A model generated the notes under the pieces. The model ran no database searches. It was not told where the DNA came from and saw only the letters and a list, made by a program, of their open reading frames with translations. A program made the position numbers and the translations under genes. A stretch of 64,000 bases of DNA from Aquincola tertiaricarbonis (GTDB taxonomy: Bacteria; Pseudomonadota; Gammaproteobacteria; Burkholderiales; Burkholderiaceae_C), in assembly GCF_023573145.1 (NCBI RefSeq), contig NZ_CP097635.1, positions 2,294,001-2,358,000 on the forward strand, written 5' to 3'. Below are positions 9,338-17,653 of the stretch, piece after piece. Position 1 is the stretch's first letter. Each line of letters starts with the position of its first letter.

Positions 9338-10554
9338 GCCGCCGAAAGGAAGCGTTCGGCCAGTGCCACCCAGTAGGCGCTGCCGACGGCCACGTTGTCG
9401 TCGTTGAAGTCGTAGCCCGGGTGGTGGACCATGCAGGTGCAGCGCAGCGGTGCGCCGTCGCCGCCGTCGTCGCCCTCGCCGCCCTCTTCGGCGGCGCGGC
9501 CGTTGCCGATCATCAGGTAGCTGCCCGGCACGCGTTCCAGCATGAAGGCGAAGTCCTCGCTGCCGGTGAGCTGCGGGCCGTGTGCCGTCACCCGCTCGGC
9601 GCCCAGCAGTTCGATGGCCACCTCGCGGGCGAGCGCGGTTTCGGCGGGGCTGTTGACCAGCACCGCATAGCCGGGGCGCCAGTCAATCTCGGCCCGCAGG
9701 CCGAAGCCCTCGGCCTGCGCCTGCACCAGCGCACGCACCCGCTGCTCCACCAGCTGGCGCACGCCGCGGTCCAGCGCGCGCATGCTCAGCTCCAGCCGCG
9801 CCTGGGCCGGGATCACGTTGTTGGCCTCGCCCGCTTGCAGCGCCCCCACCGTCACCACCGCGGCCTGCAGCGGGTCGACGTTACGGCCCACCACCGTCTG
9901 CAATGCCATCACCAGGCTGGCGGCGGCGACGATGGGGTCGGCTGTGTGCTGCGGCAGCCCGCCGTGGCCGCCCTTGCCATGCAGCGTCACGGTGGCGTAG
10001 TCGCTGGAGGCCAGCATGGCCCCGTCGCGCAGCACCAGGCGGCCCTGCGGCACGCCGGGCATGTTGTGCATCGCGAACACCGCGTCGCACGGAAAGCGCT
10101 CGAACAGGCCGTCGGCCATCATGCGCAGCGCGCCGCCGCCGCCTTCTTCGGCGGGCTGGAAGATCAGGTGCAGCGTGCCGCTGAAGCGGCCGTCGCGGGC
10201 CAGCCGGTGGGCGGCGGCCAGCAGCATCGCGGTGTGACCGTCGTGGCCGCAGGCATGCATCAGGCCGGGCCGGCTGCTGGCCCAGGCGGTGCCGTTGTCT
10301 TCCTGCACCGGCAGCGCGTCCATGTCGGCGCGCAGGCCCAGCCGCCGGCCGCCGGTGCCGCGCACCAGCCTGCCCACCACGCCGGTGCCGCCCAGGCCGC
10401 GCGTGACCTCATAACCCCAGGCCTGCAGCCGCTCGGCCACCAGGGCGGCGGTGCGGTGCTCGTCGAAGGCCAGCTCCGGGTGGCGGTGGATGTCGCGGCG
10501 CAGCTGCACGAATTCGGGCGCCTGGTCGGTCATGGTGGCCAGCAGGGTGTTCAT
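9262..10554 (-). CDS. M20 family amidohydrolase (hippurate/aminoacylase type)
   Basis: This 430-residue metallopeptidase-family amidohydrolase carries the family metal-binding pattern: RRDIHRHPELAFDEHRTA, LRADMDALPVQE, MHACGHDGHTAMLLAAA, FQPAEEGGGG and VHHPGYDFND. Such enzymes cleave N-acyl amino acids or related amides; the substrate here is unknown. The start at 10554 gives MNTLLATMTDQAPEF, just ahead of the conserved fold. The C-terminus runs about 20 residues past the usual end, and this tail lies antisense to treY (9262-9337). An acidic insert (GEGDDGGDG) sits before the final metal ligand. The upstream same-strand LysR gene is a candidate regulator. Confidence 0.88.
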   Translation of the reverse strand: MNTLLATMTDQAPEFVQLRRDIHRHPELAFDEHRTAALVAERLQAWGYEVTRGLGGTGVVGRLVRGTGGRRLGLRADMDALPVQEDNGTAWASSRPGLMHACGHDGHTAMLLAAAHRLARDGRFSGTLHLIFQPAEEGGGGALRMMADGLFERFPCDAVFAMHNMPGVPQGRLVLRDGAMLASSDYATVTLHGKGGHGGLPQHTADPIVAAASLVMALQTVVGRNVDPLQAAVVTVGALQAGEANNVIPAQARLELSMRALDRGVRQLVEQRVRALVQAQAEGFGLRAEIDWRPGYAVLVNSPAETALAREVAIELLGAERVTAHGPQLTGSEDFAFMLERVPGSYLMIGNGRAAEEGGEGDDGGDGAPLRCTCMVHHPGYDFNDDNVAVGSAYWVALAERFLSAAQPPLGMNSTATGRSASALSSASPS

Positions 10555-10650
10555 CGTCGTCGGTCCGGGTCGAAGGGCCGCCCGGGCGGGCGGCGACCGC
10601 GGCAATGTAGGCAGCGCAGCAGCCTGCGTCCAATGCATTGAAGGGCGAAG

Positions 10651-10673
10651 TTGCATGCATTGGGCGCATGCAA
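10651..10673. promoter_or_regulatory. 8-bp inverted repeat between lysR and amidohydrolase gene
   Basis: TTGCATGC-N7-GCATGCAA is a perfect 8-bp inverted repeat, and a second palindrome CAATGCATTG lies at 10631-10640. Both fall in the 132-base gap upstream of the amidohydrolase start and just after the lysR stop. They fit an operator for the neighbouring LysR protein; a terminator is less likely because no T-run follows in either direction. Confidence 0.5.
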
Positions 10674-10686
10674 GCGGCGCCGGACT

Positions 10687-11571
10687 TCAGTCGTGCATCA
10701 GCTGCTCGACCAGCCGGCGCACCAGCGGCAGCGCCGGTGCCGGGGCGCGGCCGGCCAGCGTCACCAAGCCGAAGCGGGCGCTGATGTTCAGCGCCGGCCG
10801 CACGTCCAGTTCCACCAGCGCGGGCGCGGCGGCGCGCACGGTCAGCACCACCGCGTCGCTGTGGCGGGCCACGTCCACCAGCGCGGCGATCTCCTCGCAC
10901 TGCAGCGTCACGCAGTCGCCGGGGTGGGCCTGCGGGCCGTAGCGCTCCACCATCGTGCGCGCCACCTCGTCGCTCAGCGGTGTGGAGGCGATCGGAAACT
11001 GCCGCAGCGCCGCGAATTTGAGCGTGCCCTTCCAGCGCGTCAGCGGATGGTCGGGCCGGCAGAGGAAGGCGCCGCGCATCTCCACCAGCGTGTCCACCCG
11101 CAGGTCGGGCGCCGGCACCAGCGAGCGGGCGTCGATCACCAGCGCATCGAGCCGGCGGTCGCGCAGGTGCTGCGCCAGCATCGTGGTGTCGCCGCGCGCG
11201 ATATCCAGCCGCGTGCCGGGGTAGCGCGTGGCCATGGTCTTGAGCAGCGGCGTCATCAGCAGCGCACCGGGGCCCGAGCCCAACCCCACGCGGATGACGC
11301 CGGCCTTGCCCGCCACCATCAGGCGGCCGCTGGCGCTCAGTTCGTCCGCCTCGAACACCAGCTGCTTGGCGCGCTGCACCACCTCGCGGCCGAAGGGCGT
11401 CAGCTCGCTGCGGCGGCCCACGCGGTCGAACAGCGGCTGGCCCAGCTCACGCTCCAGCGCCTGCACGCTGCGGCTGAGCGCCGGCTGGGTGATGAACATG
11501 GCCTCGGCCGAGCGGGTGAAGGAGCCGGTTTCCGCCAGTGAAAGCAGGTGGCGCAATTGCACGAGCGTCAT
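10687..11571 (-). CDS. LysR family transcriptional regulator
   Basis: This 294-residue protein has the N-terminal winged helix-turn-helix (LRHLLSLAETGSFTRSAEAM, TQPALSRSVQALERELGQ, LTPFGREVVQRAK) followed by a periplasmic-binding-protein-like effector domain. The start at 11571 (MTLVQLRHLL) gives the usual position of the helix-turn-helix; in-frame starts further upstream would add unrelated sequence. It is read in the same direction as the M20 amidohydrolase gene, which begins 132 bases downstream past an inverted repeat. That suggests, without proof, that it controls that gene. The effector cannot be predicted. Confidence 0.9.
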   Translation of the reverse strand: MTLVQLRHLLSLAETGSFTRSAEAMFITQPALSRSVQALERELGQPLFDRVGRRSELTPFGREVVQRAKQLVFEADELSASGRLMVAGKAGVIRVGLGSGPGALLMTPLLKTMATRYPGTRLDIARGDTTMLAQHLRDRRLDALVIDARSLVPAPDLRVDTLVEMRGAFLCRPDHPLTRWKGTLKFAALRQFPIASTPLSDEVARTMVERYGPQAHPGDCVTLQCEEIAALVDVARHSDAVVLTVRAAAPALVELDVRPALNISARFGLVTLAGRAPAPALPLVRRLVEQLMHD

Positions 11572-11787
11572 GGCAGACCCGGTGTTCGCATGAGGTGGAA
11601 TCATCATAAGACGCGTTCGGATGCATCTGACGTTGCCACCGCGCCGAGCGCTGATCGGGCGCTTTTGCACACCCTGCCGGCCGTTGTCCGCAGGCCGGGC
11701 AGCCACGGCCTTGATGCAGCGCAAGGCGGCGCGGCGGGCGGTTTCTAGACTTGCCCGCACCCTTGACTGCCTGGTCCGGAGGCGACC

Positions 11788-12210
11788 ATGAACACCCCTC
11801 ACCGACCCGATGCCCTGACCCTGCTGCTGCCCGACCTGCTGCGCCGGCTGTCCCATTCACCCGGGCTGGCGGATGCGCTGCCGCCGCAGATCCGGCTCGA
11901 CCTGACCGAGCACGAGCGCGACTACGAGGTGCGGGCCGAGATTCCCGGTGCCCGCAAGGAAGACATCAGCATCACCATCGACGGCAGCTTCGTCTCCATC
12001 GCGGCCGAGGTGCGCAGCGAGACCACCGAGCCGCGCGCCGAGGGCCGCGTGCTGCTGCGGGAAACCAGCCTGGGCCGCGTGTCGCGCGGCTTCTCGCTGG
12101 CCCACGAGGTGGACGCCGGCCGCGTGGTGGCCCGGCTGCAGGACGGCGTGCTGCACCTCACGCTGCCCAAGCGCGAAAGCAGCCGCAGCCGGACGATCGC
12201 GGTGCAGTGA
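11788..12210 (+). CDS. Hsp20 / alpha-crystallin family small heat-shock protein
   Basis: This 140-residue small heat-shock protein is predicted to bind unfolding proteins in the cytoplasm. The alpha-crystallin domain covers about residues 36-138, with RLDLTEHERDYEVRAEIPGA at its start, the segment GRVSRGFSLAHEVD, and HLTLPKRE near the end. The ATG at 11788 is preceded by GGAGG, seven bases before the start. It stands alone between divergent LysR (leftward) and convergent diguanylate cyclase genes. I do not recognise a heat-shock promoter or RNA thermometer in the 216 bases upstream. Confidence 0.9.
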   Translation: MNTPHRPDALTLLLPDLLRRLSHSPGLADALPPQIRLDLTEHERDYEVRAEIPGARKEDISITIDGSFVSIAAEVRSETTEPRAEGRVLLRETSLGRVSRGFSLAHEVDAGRVVARLQDGVLHLTLPKRESSRSRTIAVQ

Positions 12211-12229
12211 GCGCGTGCCGCGCCCGAAG

Positions 12230-13924
12230 CTAGGCAAGTTTGACGCGGTTGCGGCCTTCGCCCTTGGCCCAGTACAGCGCCCGGTCCGCCTGCTCGAACA
12301 GCGATTGCCGTTCGTACGGCGGTGCATGCGCCAGGCCGATGCTCACCGTCACGCCCGAGAAGCCGGGCGCCAGCGCCGACCAGTCGTGGCCGGCTACCTG
12401 GCGGCGCAGGCGCTCGCACACTTCCAGCGCGGCCTCGGCGCCGGTGCCGGGCAGTACCAGCAGAAACTCTTCGCCGCCGATGCGCACCGCCACGTCTTCG
12501 CTGCGGATGTGCTCGCGCAGCATCTGCGCCAGCGCCACCAGCACGCGGTCGCCCAGCGCATGGCCGAAGCGGTCGTTCACGCCCTTGAAGTGGTCCACGT
12601 CCAGCATCGCCAGCGCCATCGGGCCGCCACCGCGCACCGCCTGGTCCAGCATGCCGGGCAGGCTGCGGTCCAGCTGGCGGCGGTTGCCCAGGCCGGTGAG
12701 GGCATCGCGCAGCGCGCGTGATTCGAACTCGTCGGCCCGCTGGCGTTCGGCCAGCGCCTCGCGGCGGAGCCGTTCGGCCTGCACACGGGCCTGTTCCACC
12801 TCCACCCGCGTGACCAGCAACTGCGACTGGCTCTGCAGCTGGTTGATGGCCCGGCGCCGCTCGATCTGCGCATAACACTCGAAGTGCTGCAGTGCGCCGC
12901 GGTCATCGCCCAGCGCCCTCAAAGCCCGGTACAGGCCATGGTGCACCCGCACCAGCGTGGCCGTGATGCCGGGGTTGCTTTCCTGCAGCAGCCGGCCCAG
13001 CGCTGCCGCGGCCTGCGCATGGCGGCCGGCCTGCAGGTGCAGCTCGGCCACGGTGCAGCGGATGCGGCAGGCCTGTGCCTGGTGGCCGCCTTCCAGCGCA
13101 CGCAGCAGCGCGGCGGTGAGCCATTCCCAGGCTTCTTCGGCCTGACCCAGGTGCACCAGCACCTCGCCCAGGTTGCCCCAGATCACCGCATCGAAGGCGG
13201 CATCGGCGGCTTCGCTGGCGATCTGCACCGCCTCACGCGCATAGGCCAGCGAGCGCTGCAGCACCGCCTGCACGTCGGCCTCGCCGGCCACGCCCCGCAG
13301 CAGGTAGTAGGCGCCGATGGTCACCGCACACAGGTTGCTCAGCGTCTGCATGCGGTCGAAGGGCGTGCCGTGCACGCGGGCGATGGCCAGCGCGTCGCCC
13401 ATCAGCCGCTCGGCCTGCCACGGGTCGCCCATGCGTTCGAAGCAGGCGCCCAGCGCGGTGAGGGCGGGCACCTGGCGCCGCGGCTCGTCGCTTGCGCGGG
13501 CGCGGGCGCAGCACTCCTGCGCGCAGGCCAGGGCCAGCTCGAAGCGGCCCAGCTCGCAGGCGCCCAGCGTCACCCAGCGCAGCAGGTCGTCGCGCCAGGG
13601 GCCGTGCTGCGGCGCCTGCAGCAGCGCCAGCGTCTGCGTGCCCAGCTCCAGCAGGCCGGGCAGCTCACCCAGCCGGTAGAGGCAGAAGGACAGCAGCACG
13701 CCGGCCTCGGCACGCGCATCGGCGCCGGCGGCCGGGCTGTGCCAGGCACGCAGGGCATGGTGGCGGCCGGCGTCGAAGGCGGCCCGGTCGCGCGCGGCGC
13801 GGGCCTCGGCCAGGGCCTGGGCCACGTCCTGGGCGTTCAGCGCAGGTGGGCAGGCGGAGGTTTCAAGCAGGGAGGAAGGCACTTCAGGGCGGAAGCTTAC
13901 GCCACCGCCCGTTGCCAGGCTCAC
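12230..13924 (-). CDS. Diguanylate cyclase with N-terminal TPR-like helical repeats
   Basis: A helical tetratricopeptide-type sensor region (about residues 30-330) is followed by a coiled linker and a GGDEF domain. The active-site motif is GGEEF (about 483-487), with an RSED inhibitory-site motif five residues before it. An active, product-inhibited c-di-GMP synthase is therefore expected. No membrane segment or signal peptide is visible, so it is probably cytoplasmic. The start is uncertain: GTG at 13924 overlaps the stop of the upstream Bug gene (GTGA), while GTG at 13882 is also possible. Coupling to a solute-receptor gene suggests a link between nutrient sensing and c-di-GMP, which is inference only. 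Confidence 0.88.
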   Translation of the reverse strand: MSLATGGGVSFRPEVPSSLLETSACPPALNAQDVAQALAEARAARDRAAFDAGRHHALRAWHSPAAGADARAEAGVLLSFCLYRLGELPGLLELGTQTLALLQAPQHGPWRDDLLRWVTLGACELGRFELALACAQECCARARASDEPRRQVPALTALGACFERMGDPWQAERLMGDALAIARVHGTPFDRMQTLSNLCAVTIGAYYLLRGVAGEADVQAVLQRSLAYAREAVQIASEAADAAFDAVIWGNLGEVLVHLGQAEEAWEWLTAALLRALEGGHQAQACRIRCTVAELHLQAGRHAQAAAALGRLLQESNPGITATLVRVHHGLYRALRALGDDRGALQHFECYAQIERRRAINQLQSQSQLLVTRVEVEQARVQAERLRREALAERQRADEFESRALRDALTGLGNRRQLDRSLPGMLDQAVRGGGPMALAMLDVDHFKGVNDRFGHALGDRVLVALAQMLREHIRSEDVAVRIGGEEFLLVLPGTGAEAALEVCERLRRQVAGHDWSALAPGFSGVTVSIGLAHAPPYERQSLFEQADRALYWAKGEGRNRVKLA

Positions 13925-14925
13925 TTGGCGGCCAGACCCAGCTTCTCGATCAGCTTCTTGTCCTTGGCGAAGGTCTCGGTGGCCCAGGCGCGGTATTCGT
14001 CGCCGGTGCGGTACCACACCTCCTGGTTCAGCTGGGCCATCACCTCGGCATGGCGGGGATCGTCCAGCGCCTTCTTGAAGGCGTCGTGGATGGTCTTGAC
14101 CACTGCCGGGTCCATGCCCTTGGGGCCCACCAGGCCGTAGGGCGAGGTGGACACCACGCCGTAGCCCAGGTCCTTGGCCGTGGGCACGTCGGGCCAGCGC
14201 TTGGTGCGCTTGTCACCGAAGGTCAGCAGCAGCCGCATCTGGCCGGCGTCGACGAACTTGTCCCAGCCGGTGGCGTCGCTGGCCGCCATCACATGGCCGC
14301 CGATCAAGGCCTGCATCTGGTCGGCGTTGCCCTTGAAGGGCACGTGGTTCAGCTGGATCTTGGCGGCCTCGGCCACCTCTTCCATCAGCAGGTGCGGGCT
14401 GGTGCCGATGCCGGTGGAGCCGTAGTCGATCTTGCCCGGGTCCTTGCGGGCCGCGGCCACGTAGTCCTGGAAGGTCTTGTAGGGCGAATCGCTGCGCACC
14501 ACGAAGCCGAAGGTGTAGCCCGAAGTGCCCATGATGAAGGTGAAGTCGTTCAGCGGATGCCACTGCGTCTTCTGCATGTGCGGGATGCGCAGCATGCCCA
14601 TCGGGTACTGCGAGATGGTGTAGCCGTCGGGCTTGGCGGTCAGCGCCATGGCGCCCGGGCCCAGCGTGCCGCCGGCACCCGGCTGGTTCTGCACGATGAT
14701 GTTCTGGCCCAGGTGCTTGCTGGCCAGCTCGGCCAGCAGGCGGTGGTGGCGGTCGGTGGAGCCACCGGCGGGCCAGGGCACGATCAGCGTGATCGGCCGG
14801 CTGGGGTAGGCCTGCGCACGCGCAGCGCCGAAGGGCGCCAGCGCGGCAGCGCCACCGGCGGCGGCCAGCAGCGTGCGGCGGCGCAGGGCACCGGGGGTGG
14901 CGGTCGGGGTGGGGGTGGGCTTCAA
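13921..14925 (-). CDS. Bug/TctC-type tripartite tricarboxylate transporter substrate-binding protein
   Basis: This 334-residue periplasmic receptor of the Bug family binds small carboxylates; no membrane subunits are encoded nearby, which is usual for orphan Bug proteins in Burkholderiales. It has a twin-arginine-like leader (RRRTLLAAAGGAAALAP), then the Bug signatures YPSRPITLIVPWPAGGSTD and VQNQPGAGGTLGPGAMAL. The start codon is TTG at 14925, supported by AAGGAG seven bases upstream. It lies 107 bases after the DUF6351 lipoprotein gene on the same strand and overlaps the downstream diguanylate cyclase start. The IclR regulator at 17654 is the likely local controller. Confidence 0.92.
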   Translation of the reverse strand: MKPTPTPTATPGALRRRTLLAAAGGAAALAPFGAARAQAYPSRPITLIVPWPAGGSTDRHHRLLAELASKHLGQNIIVQNQPGAGGTLGPGAMALTAKPDGYTISQYPMGMLRIPHMQKTQWHPLNDFTFIMGTSGYTFGFVVRSDSPYKTFQDYVAAARKDPGKIDYGSTGIGTSPHLLMEEVAEAAKIQLNHVPFKGNADQMQALIGGHVMAASDATGWDKFVDAGQMRLLLTFGDKRTKRWPDVPTAKDLGYGVVSTSPYGLVGPKGMDPAVVKTIHDAFKKALDDPRHAEVMAQLNQEVWYRTGDEYRAWATETFAKDKKLIEKLGLAAK

Positions 14926-15032
14926 GGGCGGTCTCCTTCAGGGTCGCAAGAAACGGGAAAGCCGGCGGCTGCCGGCAGGCCCCCGCGCACGGGCGGGGGC
15001 AGGGGTGGAAGAAGGTCGTGTGCGGGCAGGGC

Positions 15033-17441
15033 TTACCTCGCGCGGGACACCGGCTCGGCCGGCAGCGGCTGGCCGCCCAGGCCGGCGGCGAAGGTCAGCC
15101 AGCCGACGGCCGGCTGCTGGCCAACGCCGGGCTTGCTCCAGTCGCACACGCCGGTGCTGAACACCGCCTGCAGCCGCGTGAGCTGCGCGGCGCTGAGCAG
15201 GCCGTTGTAGTCGGCCGCGTTCACCGGCTTGAGCTGGCACTTGAGCACGTCTTCGGTCAGCGGGCCGCCGGCCACCTGGCGCGGCGAGGCCGACTTGCGC
15301 AGGTACGGGTCGGCGTCGCAGGCCGCGGTGTCGGTCACCTTGGTGGCCTGGGCGGCATCGGTGCTCAGCAGGCAGTGGTCGCTGGCGCCGGCCGGCTTGG
15401 CGGCCTTCAGCTTTTGCTCGATGGTGGCGGTGCTGGTGTCGGCCTTCACCTTGGTCAGCCACTCGTCCATGGTGAGGAAGGCGCTGGTGGCCATGGTGGC
15501 CGAGGGGGTGAAGCCGTTGCGGCCGAAGCGCCAGATCACCTGGTTGTCGTGGTTGCCGTTGGCCTTGTCCAGCCGGTCGCGGATGCTGAAGCTGCGCCAC
15601 TGGTGGTGGATGCCCACCAGCGCCTGCGGGAAGGCGGTGATGCCCGGCGGCACGTCGATCAGCGAATCGTCGTAGCCGCGCATGTCGATCACCGCCGTCT
15701 TGGCCAGCTGCTGGCCGCTCATCACGATGCCGGCCTTGTACGCGATGTCCAGCGCGGTGGTGTCGGCCTGCGAGCGGGCGGCCACCAGCTGCGAGTCCTT
15801 GTCCACGCCGCCGACGATCTCGTTGAGCGTGACGAACTCTTCGCCGGTGATGGCGCCATCCATCAGCGCCTTCAGGCCGTACTGCACACCGGTGTTGTCG
15901 CGCGTTTCGCGCGAGCGGTTGCCGTCACCTGACTTGCCCCAGATGGAGGTGGCCCAGTCCCAGGCGCTGCAGCGGGCGCCGTTGGGGTTGCTGGTCTTGT
16001 CGAACACCTGGCTGGTGGGCAGCTGGCAGTTGTTGGTCAGCGTGCTGGCCTGGTTGATGGCGCCGGTGGTGTTGTCCACCACGGTGCGCGCGAAGTAGTT
16101 GCCGACCTGCGCATTGGTGCCGAAGCGGTTGAACCAGGCATGGCAGCCGGTCTGGTCGCGGTGACCATTGATGGCCGCCTTCTTCGCATTGGCCTGCGCA
16201 GGCGTCAGGCCGGCGGTGGTCATCAGGTTCAGCCAGGCGGGCTTCTGGTAGGCCTCGACCAGCAGCACGCAGTCGTTGACTTCCAGCAGCGTCGATTCCG
16301 AGTCGGGGTAGGCGCAGGAGATGGTCATGCCATCCAGCAGCCCCGGGGCGATGGACGCGTTCATGTTGGCGTTGATCGAGCCGCCCGAGCAGCCGCTGCC
16401 CATCGTGTACTTGATGGCGCCGTAGCTGTCGCTGATGTGCTCCTTCATCATCATGACCGTCTCGGTCATCATCACCCGGTTGGAGTTCTGCAGCGAGTCG
16501 GTCAGGCTGTTGGCCACCACCATGAAGCCGCGCGACAGCGACTTGTCGTCGGTCCAGGCGGTGGCGGGGCGGAACTGCCGGCGCGGCTGGCCGGTGCTGG
16601 CGCCGAACTGGTACAGCACCTTGCCGTTCCATTGCGCCTGCGGCTCCACCGGCGTCCAGGGCTTGGCGGGGTCGAACAGCACCGCGATGTCGTAGATGCC
16701 GCGGTTCATGGTGCCGCGCTCCACCCGCACGATGTAGGGCACGGTGGCGCCGCTGTCGGTGGTGGTGGTGGCCAGGTCAGCCGGCGTGCTGCCCACCGTA
16801 TAGGGCTTGAAGCAGGGGTTGGCCGGCGGCGTGGCCGTGGTGGGCGGCGTGGTGCTGTCGAACGGCACGTTGGGCGACGGGTCGGGCAGCGCGAAGCTGC
16901 AGCTGGCCGCCGTGGTCTTGTAGTACAGCTTGTATTCGGTGGCGATGTTGCACTGCGCATCCACCGCCGCGGTGCCCAGGCCGCTGGCATGGGTGGCGGG
17001 CAGGGTGCCCGTGGCCGCCTGCGGTACCGGCGTGGCGCACACGTAAGGCACCGTCTGCGGGCCCGAGATGATCGGGCCGCCACGACCGGTGTTGGTGATC
17101 TTCAGCTCGGCGGCGCTGGCATTGCGGGTGCTGGCCACCAGGGTGTTCTCGCCCGCGGCCAGGCCGGTCACCAGGCCGGTGAGGCGGCCATTGCGCAGCG
17201 CGAAGGCGCTGCTCACGTCACGGCCGCCCACCTCCACCTTCAGGCCGTCGGCCTGGGCGCCCGAGGGCAGCACGATCTCCACCATCGCGTCGCCGTCGGT
17301 CACCAGGTCGGCGCGGGTGGACAAGGTCTTGATCTGCACCGGGGGATCGTCACTGCCGTTGCTGCCGCAGCCGGCCAGCAGCATGATCGCGAGGGCGAGC
17401 GGGGTGGCGCACAGCGCCGGGCCAGGGGGGTACTGCTTCAC
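15033..17441 (-). CDS. DUF6351 family lipoprotein
   Basis: This predicted lipoprotein of 802 residues has a short leader ending in the lipobox LLAGC, then GSNGSDDPP. The first domain after the anchor (IKTLSTRADLVTDGDAMVEI) and the central region (GCSGGSINANM, with a GxSxG-like serine) match what I know of DUF6351 proteins, which look like secreted alpha/beta-hydrolases; enzymatic activity is inference. The start is GTG at 17441 because AGGAG lies seven bases before it; an earlier in-frame start at 17546 would add a non-signal sequence. The gene is first in a minus-strand unit with the Bug receptor and a diguanylate cyclase, and is divergent from iclR. Together these suggest uptake and hydrolysis of an ester-like or aromatic compound. 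Confidence 0.8.
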   Translation of the reverse strand: MKQYPPGPALCATPLALAIMLLAGCGSNGSDDPPVQIKTLSTRADLVTDGDAMVEIVLPSGAQADGLKVEVGGRDVSSAFALRNGRLTGLVTGLAAGENTLVASTRNASAAELKITNTGRGGPIISGPQTVPYVCATPVPQAATGTLPATHASGLGTAAVDAQCNIATEYKLYYKTTAASCSFALPDPSPNVPFDSTTPPTTATPPANPCFKPYTVGSTPADLATTTTDSGATVPYIVRVERGTMNRGIYDIAVLFDPAKPWTPVEPQAQWNGKVLYQFGASTGQPRRQFRPATAWTDDKSLSRGFMVVANSLTDSLQNSNRVMMTETVMMMKEHISDSYGAIKYTMGSGCSGGSINANMNASIAPGLLDGMTISCAYPDSESTLLEVNDCVLLVEAYQKPAWLNLMTTAGLTPAQANAKKAAINGHRDQTGCHAWFNRFGTNAQVGNYFARTVVDNTTGAINQASTLTNNCQLPTSQVFDKTSNPNGARCSAWDWATSIWGKSGDGNRSRETRDNTGVQYGLKALMDGAITGEEFVTLNEIVGGVDKDSQLVAARSQADTTALDIAYKAGIVMSGQQLAKTAVIDMRGYDDSLIDVPPGITAFPQALVGIHHQWRSFSIRDRLDKANGNHDNQVIWRFGRNGFTPSATMATSAFLTMDEWLTKVKADTSTATIEQKLKAAKPAGASDHCLLSTDAAQATKVTDTAACDADPYLRKSASPRQVAGGPLTEDVLKCQLKPVNAADYNGLLSAAQLTRLQAVFSTGVCDWSKPGVGQQPAVGWLTFAAGLGGQPLPAEPVSRAR

Positions 17442-17493
17442 CTGTCGTCTCCTGTGTCGCGCCGTGCTGGCGCTGTTGTGTGGGCTGGCCGTA

Positions 17494-17508
17494 TTCCGCA
17501 AGGCAGAA
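17494..17508. promoter_or_regulatory. IclR-type operator candidate 1 (DUF6351 side)
   Basis: TTCCGC-AAG-GCAGAA is a near-perfect inverted repeat 53-67 bases upstream of the DUF6351 start. Thirteen bases, TATTCCGCAAGGC, are repeated exactly at the iclR-proximal site. A matching pair of palindromes in a divergent promoter next to an IclR gene strongly suggests regulator binding. Confidence 0.6.
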
Positions 17509-17626
17509 AACAAGACCGAGCCTGTGGGCCATCGTAGTGCCGGCACGCCACCGGTGTAAACGCGGAGTTAACCCGCAGCGCATGTCACCGGGGCGACAGC
17601 TTCGGACACAAGCAGTGCGACTCATA

Positions 17627-17641
17627 TTCCGCAAGGCGGAT
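17627..17641. promoter_or_regulatory. IclR-type operator candidate 2 (iclR side)
   Basis: TTCCGC-AAG-GCGGAT lies 12 bases before the iclR start codon and shares TATTCCGCAAGGC with the site at 17492-17504. Its position over the likely ribosome-binding or early transcribed region fits negative autoregulation. Confidence 0.6.
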
Positions 17642-17653
17642 TAAGATGAGCAC

